Source: JAHQVI01 sp963749875 (lineage in GTDB: Bacteria; Pseudomonadota; Alphaproteobacteria; Rhizobiales; Rhodomicrobiaceae). Taken from it: 64,000 nucleotides of DNA. The translations under genes were made by a program, and so were the position numbers. Every line of letters starts with the position of its first letter. Position 1 is the first letter of the stretch. The notes under the pieces are model-generated. The model did no database searches. It was given only the letters and a program-made list of their open reading frames with translations, and was not told where the DNA came from. Location of the stretch: positions 248,001 to 312,000 of the forward strand of contig CAVVOX010000004.1 of the NCBI GenBank assembly GCA_963749875.1. The letters run 5' to 3'. Shown here in pieces: positions 30,036 through 38,261 of the stretch.

Positions 30036-31415
30036 CAGGCTGCTGAAAATCCTGTCGACCTGGAACTATCTTGCGCTTTCACGGAGCAATCGGTCTTTTT
30101 TTCCTTCTGCCGCCTTCATGCGGCGAGGAGTTTGGGCCGCCGGATCAAGTCATACGCGGCCATCGTCAGGATGAACTTGAAGCCAAGTCGCGCCACGCCG
30201 CGCAGCATCGGCCGGGCGAGGCCGCCGATCGTCTTGCCCCAGCCGAACGGCTCCTCGATGCGCTTGCGCTTCTGCTGGCTCACCGCATAGCCGGGATGCC
30301 GGGTTGTACGGCCATCGATCGCCGAGCGGCGCGCGGTGTCGTTCTGCGCGATGTGCGGCGTGACGTTCAGCGCGCGCAGGTCCTTTACGAACTCGCCCGC
30401 GTCATAGCCCTTGTCGGCACCGAGCGTCACCCGCCGCCGGCCGGAGCGATGGCTTTCGATCATCGCGACCGCCGCCTCGCGTTCGGCATATCCCGACACC
30501 GTGGTGACGCTGGCCTCGACAATCAGGCCGGTGCGGTTCTCCATCAGCGTATGGCCGAGATAGGAGAGCTTGGCTTCCTTGCCTTGGCCTTTTCGGTAGA
30601 GGCTAGCCTCTGGGTCGGTCGTCGAGACATGGGTGGCGTTCGATCGCTTCTGGCCACGGAAGTCCAATTCGGCATTGCGGCGCTGGTTTTCGGTTTCGGC
30701 TGCATCCGCGGGCTCCGGCAAAGGCGCGGTTTGATCAGTTTCGCTGGATGGAGCGGCATCGCTACCCACCGCCGCAACGGGCGCCAGGGCGTGGGACGTG
30801 TCAGGTGCCGACGGCGTGTCAGGTCCCTCGCCGGAGGTCGCCGCCATCTCTTTCGGCACGAAGCTCTTCATCGACGCCCAGGCATGGAGTTGCGTGCCGT
30901 CGACCGAAAAATGCTCGTCCGACAAAAGCGGGCTGACCTCCTGATGCGCCAGCAGCCGGCTCAGGAACTGCTTCGCAACATCGGCCTCGAGCAACCGGTC
31001 CCGGTTCTTCGTAAACACCGTCGGCACCCAGACCGGGTCGTCGATGCCGAGACCCACAAACCAGCGATAGAGCAGATTGTAGTCGAGTTGCTCCATCAGC
31101 TGGCGTTCCGATCGGACGGTGTAAAACGCCTGCAACAACGAGGCTCGAAGCAGCCATTCTGGCGGGATCGAGGGGCGGCCGCGGGCGGCATAAAGCCTGG
31201 CAAATTCGCTATCCAGACTCTGGAGCACATCGTTGACGATCTGCCGGATCTTGCGCAGCGGATGCTTCGCCGGCACACGCTCCTCAAGATCGACGTAAGA
31301 AAAAAGCTCCCCAGACCGCAAATCCGAACCGCGCATTCCGTCCTCCCTGGCATTCCAGAAAGCACGGAATCATATTCGCCACAGACTGTCATCCTCGGGG
31401 TTTTTCAGCAGCCTG
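30036..31415 (-). mobile_element. IS5-family insertion sequence with CTAG target duplication
   Basis: A 1380-base element with inverted ends beginning CAGGCTGCTGAAAA (left) and the complement CAGCAGCCTG (right). The 4-base CTAG directly outside both ends (30032-30035 and 31416-31419) is the target duplication. The transposase gene is intact. The right CTAG is also the left edge of a B+A palindromic repeat, so this copy landed on the edge of a repeat. Confidence 0.92.
30116..31336 (-). CDS. IS5-family transposase
   Basis: A 406-residue DDE transposase. The N-terminal DUF772-type region is HPLRKIRQIVNDVLQSLDSE to RGRPSIPPEWLLRASLLQAF; catalytic residues are Asp in HFSVDGTQLHAWAS, Asp in LGADKGYDAGEF and Glu in KRIEEPFGWGK. 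A Pro/Ala/Glu-rich linker (about residues 165-215) interrupts the domain, as in related copies. No frameshift is seen. Confidence 0.93.
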   Translation of the reverse strand: MRGSDLRSGELFSYVDLEERVPAKHPLRKIRQIVNDVLQSLDSEFARLYAARGRPSIPPEWLLRASLLQAFYTVRSERQLMEQLDYNLLYRWFVGLGIDDPVWVPTVFTKNRDRLLEADVAKQFLSRLLAHQEVSPLLSDEHFSVDGTQLHAWASMKSFVPKEMAATSGEGPDTPSAPDTSHALAPVAAVGSDAAPSSETDQTAPLPEPADAAETENQRRNAELDFRGQKRSNATHVSTTDPEASLYRKGQGKEAKLSYLGHTLMENRTGLIVEASVTTVSGYAEREAAVAMIESHRSGRRRVTLGADKGYDAGEFVKDLRALNVTPHIAQNDTARRSAIDGRTTRHPGYAVSQQKRKRIEEPFGWGKTIGGLARPMLRGVARLGFKFILTMAAYDLIRRPKLLAA

Positions 31416-31541
31416 CTAGGGGAATGCGCGTCCAAGCATGTCCCCGCGAAGGCGGGGATGGACGCGGGAACAGTTGCGCTCGTCTTTTGAAATAGATCAA
31501 CCCTCGTCCAAGTGAGTCCAATTGAACGAGGGTTGATCTAG
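31416..31541. repeat. Composite B+A palindromic repeat at IS edge
   Basis: CTAG at 31416 (shared with the IS5-family target duplication), then a unit B missing its first bases, the linker CGTCTTTTGAAATA and a unit A with a one-arm mutation, ending in CTAG at 31538-31541. Confidence 0.85.
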
Positions 31542-31561
31542 CGCTTCACGGCGCTTCTCGA

Positions 31562-32884
31562 TCAGGGCTGAGCGCGGCCTTCCGGCCGACCGAGACTGGT
31601 ATAGCTGAAACCGCACTGTCTGACATATTCAGGCCGGAAGACATTGCGCAGATCGACCAGCACATCGCCGCGCATCTGTTTCTTCAACGCGGCCAGATTC
31701 AGCGCCCGGAACTCGTTCCACTCCGTCAGAACGACCGCGATGTCGGCATCTTTCGCCGCTTCGAGGGCGGCGCTGCACCACTCCACATCCGGCAAAATCG
31801 GCACCGCCTGCTGACGCCCTTGCGGATCATAGGCGCGGACCCTCGCGCCGCGCTCCGCCAAAAGAGGCAGGATCACCAGGCTGGGCGCATCGCGCATATC
31901 GTCGGTGTTCGGCTTGAAGGTCACGCCAAGGACGGCAATCGTCTTGTCGCGAACAGTCCCCCCGGCGGCTCTCTCGATCCAGGCCGCCATGGCGAGCTTG
32001 CGCTCATTGTTGACCTTCTCGACCTGCTCGATAAGCGTGATCGGCGAGCGCGCCTCACGGGCGGTCCGGATCAGCGCCGAGACGTCTTTCGGAAAACAGG
32101 AACCACCATAGCCGGGTCCCGGGTGGAGAAATTTATCACCGATACGCCCGTCGGAGCCGATCGCATTCGCCACTTCCTGAACGTTCGCCCCCACCTCCTG
32201 GCACAGATCGGAGACTTCGTTGATGAAGCTGATCTTCATCGCGAGAAATGCGTTTGCGGCATATTTCGCCAGTTCGGCCGATTCCCGGCTGACAAAAAGG
32301 ATGGGCGCTTCACGCAGGCGCAACGGCTCATAGACACGCTCCATCACATCGCGCGCGCGCTCGTCATCCACGCCGACCAGCACTCGGTCGGGATGGGTGA
32401 AGTCCTGGATGGCCGATCCTTCGCGCAGAAATTCCGGGTTGGAGCAGACGGCGAAGTCGGCGTCGGGGCGGATCCGGCGGATGCGGCGCTCGATCTCGCG
32501 GCTGGTCCCGACGGGCACGGTGGACTTCGTCGTGACGACCGTGAATCCGCTCAGATGGGGCGCGATCTCCTCGACGGCGGAATGGACATAGCTCAGATCG
32601 GCATATCCGTCGCCGCGGCGCATCGGCGTTCCGACCGCGAGAAAGATGAGGTCGGCCTTTGCGACGGGCTCGGCGAGATCGGTGAAGAAATGAATACGGC
32701 CCTTCTCCGCATTGCGCGCAAGGAGTTCTTCCAGCCCCGGCTCGTAGATCGGAATCTCGCCGCGCCGGAGCCGTTCGATCTTTTCGGCGTCTTTATCGAC
32801 GCAATTGACCTGCCATCCGAACTCGGAAAAACAGACGGCCGAGACGAGACCGACATAGCCCGCCCCGATCATGCAGATATTCAC
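31562..32884 (-). CDS. ugd: UDP-glucose 6-dehydrogenase
   Basis: A 440-residue enzyme oxidising UDP-glucose to UDP-glucuronate with two NAD+, feeding capsule, exopolysaccharide or lipid A sugars. The NAD site is MIGAGYVGLV at the N-terminus; the catalytic Cys is in GYGGSCFPKDV near residue 261; FKPNTDDMRDAPS marks the UDP-binding domain. It starts 14 bases after serB on the same strand. No polysaccharide genes are nearby. Confidence 0.95.
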   Translation of the reverse strand: MNICMIGAGYVGLVSAVCFSEFGWQVNCVDKDAEKIERLRRGEIPIYEPGLEELLARNAEKGRIHFFTDLAEPVAKADLIFLAVGTPMRRGDGYADLSYVHSAVEEIAPHLSGFTVVTTKSTVPVGTSREIERRIRRIRPDADFAVCSNPEFLREGSAIQDFTHPDRVLVGVDDERARDVMERVYEPLRLREAPILFVSRESAELAKYAANAFLAMKISFINEVSDLCQEVGANVQEVANAIGSDGRIGDKFLHPGPGYGGSCFPKDVSALIRTAREARSPITLIEQVEKVNNERKLAMAAWIERAAGGTVRDKTIAVLGVTFKPNTDDMRDAPSLVILPLLAERGARVRAYDPQGRQQAVPILPDVEWCSAALEAAKDADIAVVLTEWNEFRALNLAALKKQMRGDVLVDLRNVFRPEYVRQCGFSYTSLGRPEGRAQP

Positions 32885-32898
32885 GGGAAATGATCCTC

Positions 32899-33795
32899 TT
32901 AGAGTTCTGTAATGAATTCTTCCTGGCGATAGCCCTGGAGAAACAGAAGAGCCGTCAGGTCGCCATGATTGATCCTTGCCTTTGCATCGGCCGCAACGAC
33001 CGGCTTGGCGCGAAAGGCGACGCCGAGCCCTACGGCCTTCAACATGGCGAGATCGTTCGCCCCGTCGCCGACCGCAATGACCTCACTGAGCCCGATCCCG
33101 TCATGGGTGGTCTCTTTCTCCAGGGTTTTGAATTTGGCGTCGCGGCCCAGAATTGGATCGGCCACGCCGGCGATCGCGCCGTCCTCGAAAATGAAACGAT
33201 TGGCATAGTCGACGTTGAAGCCGGCCCGTTTCGCGACGGCGCTGGTAAAGAAGGTGAAGCCGCCGGAGACGAGGACCGCGCGTCCGGCATTGGCGCGCAT
33301 CGTCACGGCCAGTTCGCGGGCGCCGGGCGTCAGCGTGATCTGGCGGTCGAGAACCTCCTGCAGCCGCGCCTCGGGGAAGCCTTTGAGCAGGCCAATGCGT
33401 TCCCGCAAAGCGGCCTCGAATTCGACCTCGCCGCGCATGGCGCGTTCGGTGATCGCGGCGATCTTCGGTCCGATGCCCGCAGCCTTCGCGACTTCGTCGA
33501 CACATTCCTGCTGGATGATGGTTGAATCCATGTCCGCGACGAGCAGACGCTTGCGCCGTCCCTCGACTGGCTGAATGAAGCTGTCGATCGGCGCGCTAGC
33601 CGGAATCGCATTGACGGCAACCTGCGCTGCTGCCAGTTCCTGCTCATCGGCCGGCCGGAACGGGATGTCGCAAGCCTCACGCGACAGCCAGACCGGCGGA
33701 TGAGCGGCCTTGATCGCCGTCCCGATGTCTTCCGCCATCGTGGAAACGACTTCGTGGGAGCCCGAAGCGCCGATCAGTGTTAGGACATAAGACAT
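32899..33795 (-). CDS. serB: Phosphoserine phosphatase
   Basis: A 298-residue HAD phosphatase for the last step of serine synthesis. An N-terminal ACT-like region precedes the HAD core: the nucleophile is in VADMDSTII (about residues 87-95), VLVSGGFTFF is motif II, and VGDGANDLAML carries the metal-binding Asp pair. The start MSYVLTLIGA at 33795 is preferred over an in-frame ATG at 33819, which would overlap the divergent miaA start. Confidence 0.93.
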   Translation of the reverse strand: MSYVLTLIGASGSHEVVSTMAEDIGTAIKAAHPPVWLSREACDIPFRPADEQELAAAQVAVNAIPASAPIDSFIQPVEGRRKRLLVADMDSTIIQQECVDEVAKAAGIGPKIAAITERAMRGEVEFEAALRERIGLLKGFPEARLQEVLDRQITLTPGARELAVTMRANAGRAVLVSGGFTFFTSAVAKRAGFNVDYANRFIFEDGAIAGVADPILGRDAKFKTLEKETTHDGIGLSEVIAVGDGANDLAMLKAVGLGVAFRAKPVVAADAKARINHGDLTALLFLQGYRQEEFITEL

Positions 33796-33817
33796 TGCGA
33801 ATAACACGCCCTTTGCC

Positions 33818-34714
33818 ATGACAATGTTGAAGGAAAAACACCGTTTCACTCTTATTGCAGGCCCGACCGCGAGCGGCAAGTCCGCACTCGCGATGGATTT
33901 TGCCCGCAAACTGGACGGCATTGTGGTCAATGCGGACTCCATGCAGGTCTATCGGGAGTTGCGGATTTTGACCGCACGGCCGAGCGCGGCGGAGGAGGAG
34001 GCCGCGGTTCCGCATCGGCTTTATGGCTTCCGTTCGGCGGCGGAGCCCTATTCCGTCGCCGCCTGGCTGGACGACGTCGCGCCATTGATCCGGTCCGCCC
34101 GGCATGACGGGCCACCTTTGGTCATCGTTGGCGGGACCGGGCTCTATTTCCGGGGGCTGCTGGAGGGGCTGTCGCCGGTTCCCGACATTCCGGAGGCGAT
34201 TCGCAACCGCTGGCGCGCCGAAACGGCGGCGAAGGGAAGCGCCGCGCTTCATGCGATCCTCCAGGCGCGGGACCCGGCGATGGCGGAGCGGCTGCCTGCC
34301 TCCGACCCCCAGCGGCTGATCCGGGCGCTGGAGGTTCTGGATGCGACCGGCAAATCTCTGAGCGAATGGCAGCGGGTCGCCGGGGAGCCGCTCCTTCGAG
34401 AGGAAGAGGCCGAGCGGCTCTTTGTCTCACCGCCGCGCGACGTTCTCTATGCGCGCTGTGATGCGCGGCTCGACCGCATGGTCGAGGCCGGCGCGCTCGA
34501 CGAGATCAGGCGTCTGGCGGATCTCAAGCTCGATCGGTCTCTGCCGATCATGCGCGCTTTGGGCGTGCGCCCGTTCCTTGCTTGGCTCAACGGCCTGCTC
34601 GATTGGGAGGCAGCCCTGGCGGCGGCTAAGACCGAGACGCGGCGCTATGCAAAAAGGCAGCTCACCTGGGCACGAAGCAATATGATTTCCTGGAGATGGC
34701 TATCTGCGCAATAA
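33818..34714 (+). CDS. miaA: tRNA dimethylallyltransferase
   Basis: A 298-residue enzyme adding dimethylallyl to A37 of tRNAs reading UNN codons. The P-loop is GPTASGKSALAM near residue 13, followed by VNADSMQVYRELRIL and VGGTGLYFRGLL, both diagnostic. It is divergent from serB with only 22 bases between starts. An ATG six bases downstream is an alternative start; neither has a strong ribosome-binding site. Position upstream of ilvB is conserved in related genomes. Confidence 0.95.
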   Translation: MTMLKEKHRFTLIAGPTASGKSALAMDFARKLDGIVVNADSMQVYRELRILTARPSAAEEEAAVPHRLYGFRSAAEPYSVAAWLDDVAPLIRSARHDGPPLVIVGGTGLYFRGLLEGLSPVPDIPEAIRNRWRAETAAKGSAALHAILQARDPAMAERLPASDPQRLIRALEVLDATGKSLSEWQRVAGEPLLREEEAERLFVSPPRDVLYARCDARLDRMVEAGALDEIRRLADLKLDRSLPIMRALGVRPFLAWLNGLLDWEAALAAAKTETRRYAKRQLTWARSNMISWRWLSAQ

Positions 34715-34761
34715 ATGGAAAGAATGCGCCGCAGCAACGTTCCTTTTATGCTTTAAATAGA

Positions 34762-34790
34762 TTGACGGACAACCGGCCCGGGCGTATCAG
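34762..34790 (+). promoter_or_regulatory. Candidate ilvB promoter
   Basis: TTGACG at 34762-34767 and TATCAG at 34785-34790 with a 17-base spacer. Transcription would start near 34797, just ahead of a terminator-like hairpin. Confidence 0.5.
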
Positions 34791-34804
34791 TAAAACTCCC
34801 GAGC

Positions 34805-34844
34805 AGGCCTTGCCTCAAGATTGGATAGGGCAAGGCCTTTTCTT
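34805..34844 (+). terminator. Terminator-like hairpin in ilvB leader (possible attenuator)
   Basis: AGGCCTTGCC (34805-34814) and GGCAAGGCCT (34829-34838) form a perfect 10-base stem, followed by TTTTCTT. It may terminate miaA transcripts or attenuate ilvB. A second hairpin, GTCTGCCG/CGGCAGAC at 34854-34878, sits just before the TAGGAG ribosome-binding site. Confidence 0.7.
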
Positions 34845-34897
34845 GTGCATTGGGTCTGCCGGAACGAGCGCGGCAGACGCCGAGTAGGAGTTGAGCG

Positions 34898-36664
34898 ATG
34901 GCGCGCATGATGACGGGCGCGGAGATTCTCCTGGAGGCGCTGGCCGACCAGGGTGTCGAAGATATTTTCGGCTATCCCGGCGGCGCCGTGCTTCCGATCT
35001 ATGACGAGATTTTCAAGCAGAACCGCATTCGTCACATGCTCGTACGCCACGAACAGGGCGCCGCGCACGCGGCCGAAGGCTACGCACGCTCGACCGGCAA
35101 GGTCGGCGTGCTGCTGGTAACGTCGGGGCCCGGCGCGACGAATGCGGTGACCGGCCTCACCGACGCCCTGATGGATTCCGTTCCCATCGTCTGCATCACC
35201 GGCCAGGTCGCGACGCATCTGATCGGCAATGACGCCTTCCAGGAATGCGACACGGTCGGCATCACCCGGCCCTGCACGAAGCATAATTACCTTGTCCGGA
35301 ACGTGGACGATCTCGCGCGGGTTCTGCATGAGGCGTTTTATGTGGCGCGCAGCGGCCGGCCGGGGCCTGTCGTCGTCGACATACCGAAGGACGTGCAGTT
35401 CGCGAAGGGCAATTATGTCGGTCCGAGCCGCGTGGTTCACAAAACCTATCGTCCGCAGGTCAAAGGCAATACCAGCGCGATTCGCGACGCCGTCGAGATG
35501 ATCGCCGGGGCGAAGCGCCCGGTCTTCTATACGGGCGGCGGCGTGATCAACTCGGGACCCGCCGCAAGCCAGCTCCTGCGCGAGTTCGTCGGCCTGACCG
35601 AGTTCCCGATTACCTCCACGCTCATGGGGCTCGGCGCCTTTCCGGCGGATGATCCGAAGTGGCTCGGAATGCTCGGCATGCACGGAACGTTCGAAGCCAA
35701 TATGGCGATGAACGAATGCGATGTGATGATCGCGATCGGCGCACGCTTCGACGACCGGATTACGGGCCGGATCGATGCGTTCTCGCCGAATTCCAAAAAG
35801 ATCCACATCGACATCGATCCCTCCTCGATCAACAAGACGGTGAAGGTCGATCTCCCGATCATCGGCGACGTCGCGCATGTTCTGGAGGAGATGATCCGGG
35901 TCTGGCGCGCGCGGGCGCCGCAGACCGACAAGCCGGCCCTGAAGAAATGGTGGGGACAGATCGAGGAGTGGCGCGGGCGCAATTCGCTGCGCTACAAGAA
36001 CCGCTCCGACGTCATCATGCCCCAATACGCCATCCAGCGGCTCTATGAGCTGACCAAGGGTAAGGACGTCTACATCACCACCGAGGTCGGCCAGCATCAG
36101 ATGTGGGCCGCCCAATATTTCAAACTGATGGAACCGAACCGTTGGATGACCTCCGGCGGTCTCGGTACGATGGGATACGGCATTCCTGCCGCCATCGGCG
36201 TTCAGGCCGCGCATCCGCAATCGCTGGTGATCGACATTGCCGGCGAAGCCTCGGCACTGATGACCATGCAGGAATTGTCAACCGCGGTTCAGCATAAGCT
36301 GCCGATCAAGATTTTCATTCTCAACAATGAATATATGGGCATGGTCCGACAGTGGCAGGAATTGCTGCATGACGGCCGCTATTCCCATTCCTACACCCAT
36401 TCGCTGCCGGATTTCGTGAAGCTCGCCGAAGCCTATCATTGCGTCGGCTTGCGCGCGGAAAAGCCGGACGAGCTGGACGAGCTGATCAAGGAGATGATCG
36501 AGACGCCGAAGCCGGTCGTGTTCGATTGCCGGGTGCATAAGCTTGCGAACTGCTTCCCGATGATCCCCTCCGGCGCTGCACATCACGAGATGCTGCTGGC
36601 CGAGGATTTCCCGGATGACGATATCGAATTCGTGGTCTCCGACGAGGGCAAGGTCATGGTGTAA
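34898..36664 (+). CDS. ilvB: Acetolactate synthase large subunit
   Basis: A 588-residue ThDP/FAD enzyme for the first common step of branched-chain amino acid synthesis. Visible landmarks: FGYPGGAVLP, the ThDP-activating Glu in VRHEQGAAHAAEGYAR, the FAD region GMLGMHGTFEANMAM, and the ThDP/Mg site DIAGEASALMTMQEL ... NNEYMGMVRQWQ. The Mg-binding motif has GEA where the classic one is GDG/GDA. The Asp-to-Glu change keeps the charge. It has its own promoter and leader, and is followed 50 bases later by ilvN. Confidence 0.96.
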   Translation: MARMMTGAEILLEALADQGVEDIFGYPGGAVLPIYDEIFKQNRIRHMLVRHEQGAAHAAEGYARSTGKVGVLLVTSGPGATNAVTGLTDALMDSVPIVCITGQVATHLIGNDAFQECDTVGITRPCTKHNYLVRNVDDLARVLHEAFYVARSGRPGPVVVDIPKDVQFAKGNYVGPSRVVHKTYRPQVKGNTSAIRDAVEMIAGAKRPVFYTGGGVINSGPAASQLLREFVGLTEFPITSTLMGLGAFPADDPKWLGMLGMHGTFEANMAMNECDVMIAIGARFDDRITGRIDAFSPNSKKIHIDIDPSSINKTVKVDLPIIGDVAHVLEEMIRVWRARAPQTDKPALKKWWGQIEEWRGRNSLRYKNRSDVIMPQYAIQRLYELTKGKDVYITTEVGQHQMWAAQYFKLMEPNRWMTSGGLGTMGYGIPAAIGVQAAHPQSLVIDIAGEASALMTMQELSTAVQHKLPIKIFILNNEYMGMVRQWQELLHDGRYSHSYTHSLPDFVKLAEAYHCVGLRAEKPDELDELIKEMIETPKPVVFDCRVHKLANCFPMIPSGAAHHEMLLAEDFPDDDIEFVVSDEGKVMV

Positions 36665-36714
36665 CCCCGCGCCTTCAGACATCATCACGAAGCACGATAA
36701 TGATTGGAAATCCT

Positions 36715-37231
36715 ATGAGTTCATCCCCGGGACATCACGGAACAGCATACGCTGGCCGTTCTTGTCGACAACGAGCCGGGCGTGCTTGCGCGGGTCATCG
36801 GGCTGTTTTCGGGACGCGGTTACAATATCAACTCGCTGACCGTTTCGGAAACGATCGAGGAGAAGCACGTTTCGCGCATCACCATCGTCACCACGGGCTC
36901 GCCGATGGTGATCGAACAGATCCGCAATCAGCTTGAACGCCTCGTGCCCGTTCACAGCGTGAAGGACCTGACCGTCGAAGGCAATCCTATCGCGCGCGAG
37001 CTGGCGCTGGTTAAGGTGGCGGGAAAGGGCGAGAAGCGCGTGGAGGCTCTTCGCCTCGCGGAAGCGTTTCGCGCTCAGGTGGTCGATGCGTCCACTGAGC
37101 ATTTCATTTTTGAGATCACCGGCCGTGTTTCGAAAATCGACCAGTTCATATCGCTGATGCAGCCGATCGGGCTCGTCGATGTGGCGCGAACCGGCATTGC
37201 CGCCATCACCCGCGGCGGCGAATCGATGTGA
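36715..37231 (+). CDS. ilvN: Acetolactate synthase small subunit, apparent N-terminal frameshift
   Basis: The regulatory ACT-domain subunit that binds valine and activates IlvB. From 36734 the frame reads ITEQHTLAVLVDNEPGVLAR then VIGLFSGRGYNINSLTV, the standard N-terminus, and runs to a normal end at 37231. The natural ATG (36715, MSSS) is in a different frame: removing one C from CCCC at 36725-36728 would give MSSSRDITEQHTLAVL. Without that, the first in-frame start is GTG at 36782, which would lose the first strand of the ACT domain. Either a sequencing error or a real lesion. Confidence 0.85.
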
Positions 37232-37318
37232 GTCATGGCGGCGGGATAGGTTTAAACCGTTGTAAAATCGTGGCTTAAGTGGCTAAACCTTGCCCAACGG
37301 CCAATTTGGTGACGGGCA

Positions 37319-38095
37319 ATGAAGACAAGGTTGAGCGCGCAATTAAGACGGCTATATTTCGGTTCCGGCCCGGCGGCGCAGAATTTCCGCATCTTCGCGC
37401 TGATTTTCGAAGTCGTTCTTGTCGTCTTTTTCGTGGTCGCCACCTTCCTTCCCCATGACGCCTGGCTCATCGCGATCGAGCTCAGTATTGCCGTTGTCCT
37501 GCTCATGGACTTTCTCGCGCGATGGTGGATGAACCGGCCGCGCAGCGCCTATTTCCGAAAACTATCGACCTGGACCGACCTTTTGGTGCTGGTCACGCTC
37601 GTTCTGCCGGTCATTGCGCATAATTTTCTGTTCCTCCGGGTCGTCAGGGCCGTTCGGATCTTTCGTTCCTATCACGTTCTGCGCGAGCTTTATGACCAGT
37701 ACGCCTTCTTCAAGAAGAACCGCGACGCGATCGAAGCGTCGCTAAACTTGCTGGTCTTCATCTTCGTCATGTCCGCGGTCGTTTTTGTGCTCGAAGTCAA
37801 CAGGCACGCGGAGATCAACAATTTCGTCGACGCGCTCTACTTCACCGTCTCGACGCTTTCGACGACCGGCTTTGGCGACATTGTCTTCGAGGACGTGTCC
37901 GGCCGGCTCTTGTCCATCTTCATCATGATCGTCGGCGTCGGCCTGTTCCTGCGGCTCTTGCAGGTGATTTTCCGGCCGGCGAAAGTCCGGAACGAATGTC
38001 CCGTTTGCGGGCTAACCCGTCATGAGCCTGATGCGGTCCATTGCAAACACTGCGGACAGGTGCTGCACATCGAAACAGAAGGATCGGATGGTTAA
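37319..38095 (+). CDS. Voltage-gated ion channel with C-terminal zinc ribbon
   Basis: A 258-residue six-TM channel subunit. S1-S3 lie at about residues 25-45, 50-68 and 85-100; S4 carries regularly spaced Arg (FLRVVRAVRIFRSYHVLREL); S5 is near 140-160; the pore loop has TLSTTGFGDIVF, a variant of the K+ filter TVGYGD; S6 follows. The tail adds a small zinc ribbon with CPVCG and CKHCG (about residues 226-250). Probably a potassium channel of the inner membrane; ion choice is inferred from the filter. Confidence 0.85.
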   Translation: MKTRLSAQLRRLYFGSGPAAQNFRIFALIFEVVLVVFFVVATFLPHDAWLIAIELSIAVVLLMDFLARWWMNRPRSAYFRKLSTWTDLLVLVTLVLPVIAHNFLFLRVVRAVRIFRSYHVLRELYDQYAFFKKNRDAIEASLNLLVFIFVMSAVVFVLEVNRHAEINNFVDALYFTVSTLSTTGFGDIVFEDVSGRLLSIFIMIVGVGLFLRLLQVIFRPAKVRNECPVCGLTRHEPDAVHCKHCGQVLHIETEGSDG

Positions 38096-38197
38096 TGCGG
38101 GATCAGAGCATTGGGGGAACCGTGCGAAGTGCTTGTTCGCCGCGCAGGACTTGCTTGTCCGGCCTTAAGCCGGGGATGCGGGGATCCGCGGTCCCAA

Positions 38198-38261
38198 GCG
38201 CAACTGTTCCCGCGTCCATCCCCGCCTTCGCGGGGACATGCTTGGACGCGCGTTGCGCTAG
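38198..38261. repeat. Unit-B palindromic repeat, supplies MBL hydrolase stop codon
   Basis: GCGCAACTGTTCCCGCGTCC ... GGACGCGCGTTGCGC with a CCCCGCCTTCGCGGGG core, closing with CTAG at 38258-38261. The minus-strand TAG is the stop of the MBL-fold gene. Just upstream, 38155-38195 has another GC-rich hairpin (CCGGCCTTAAGCCGG). Confidence 0.85.

Noticed and set aside
30071..31495. 474-codon open frame antisense to the IS5-family transposase
   Set aside because: Runs through both ends of the insertion sequence into flanking repeats, so it cannot be a gene.
37252..37266. TTAA-N7-TAAA resembling a CtrA site before the channel gene
   Set aside because: One isolated near-match in AT-rich DNA; not enough to support regulation.
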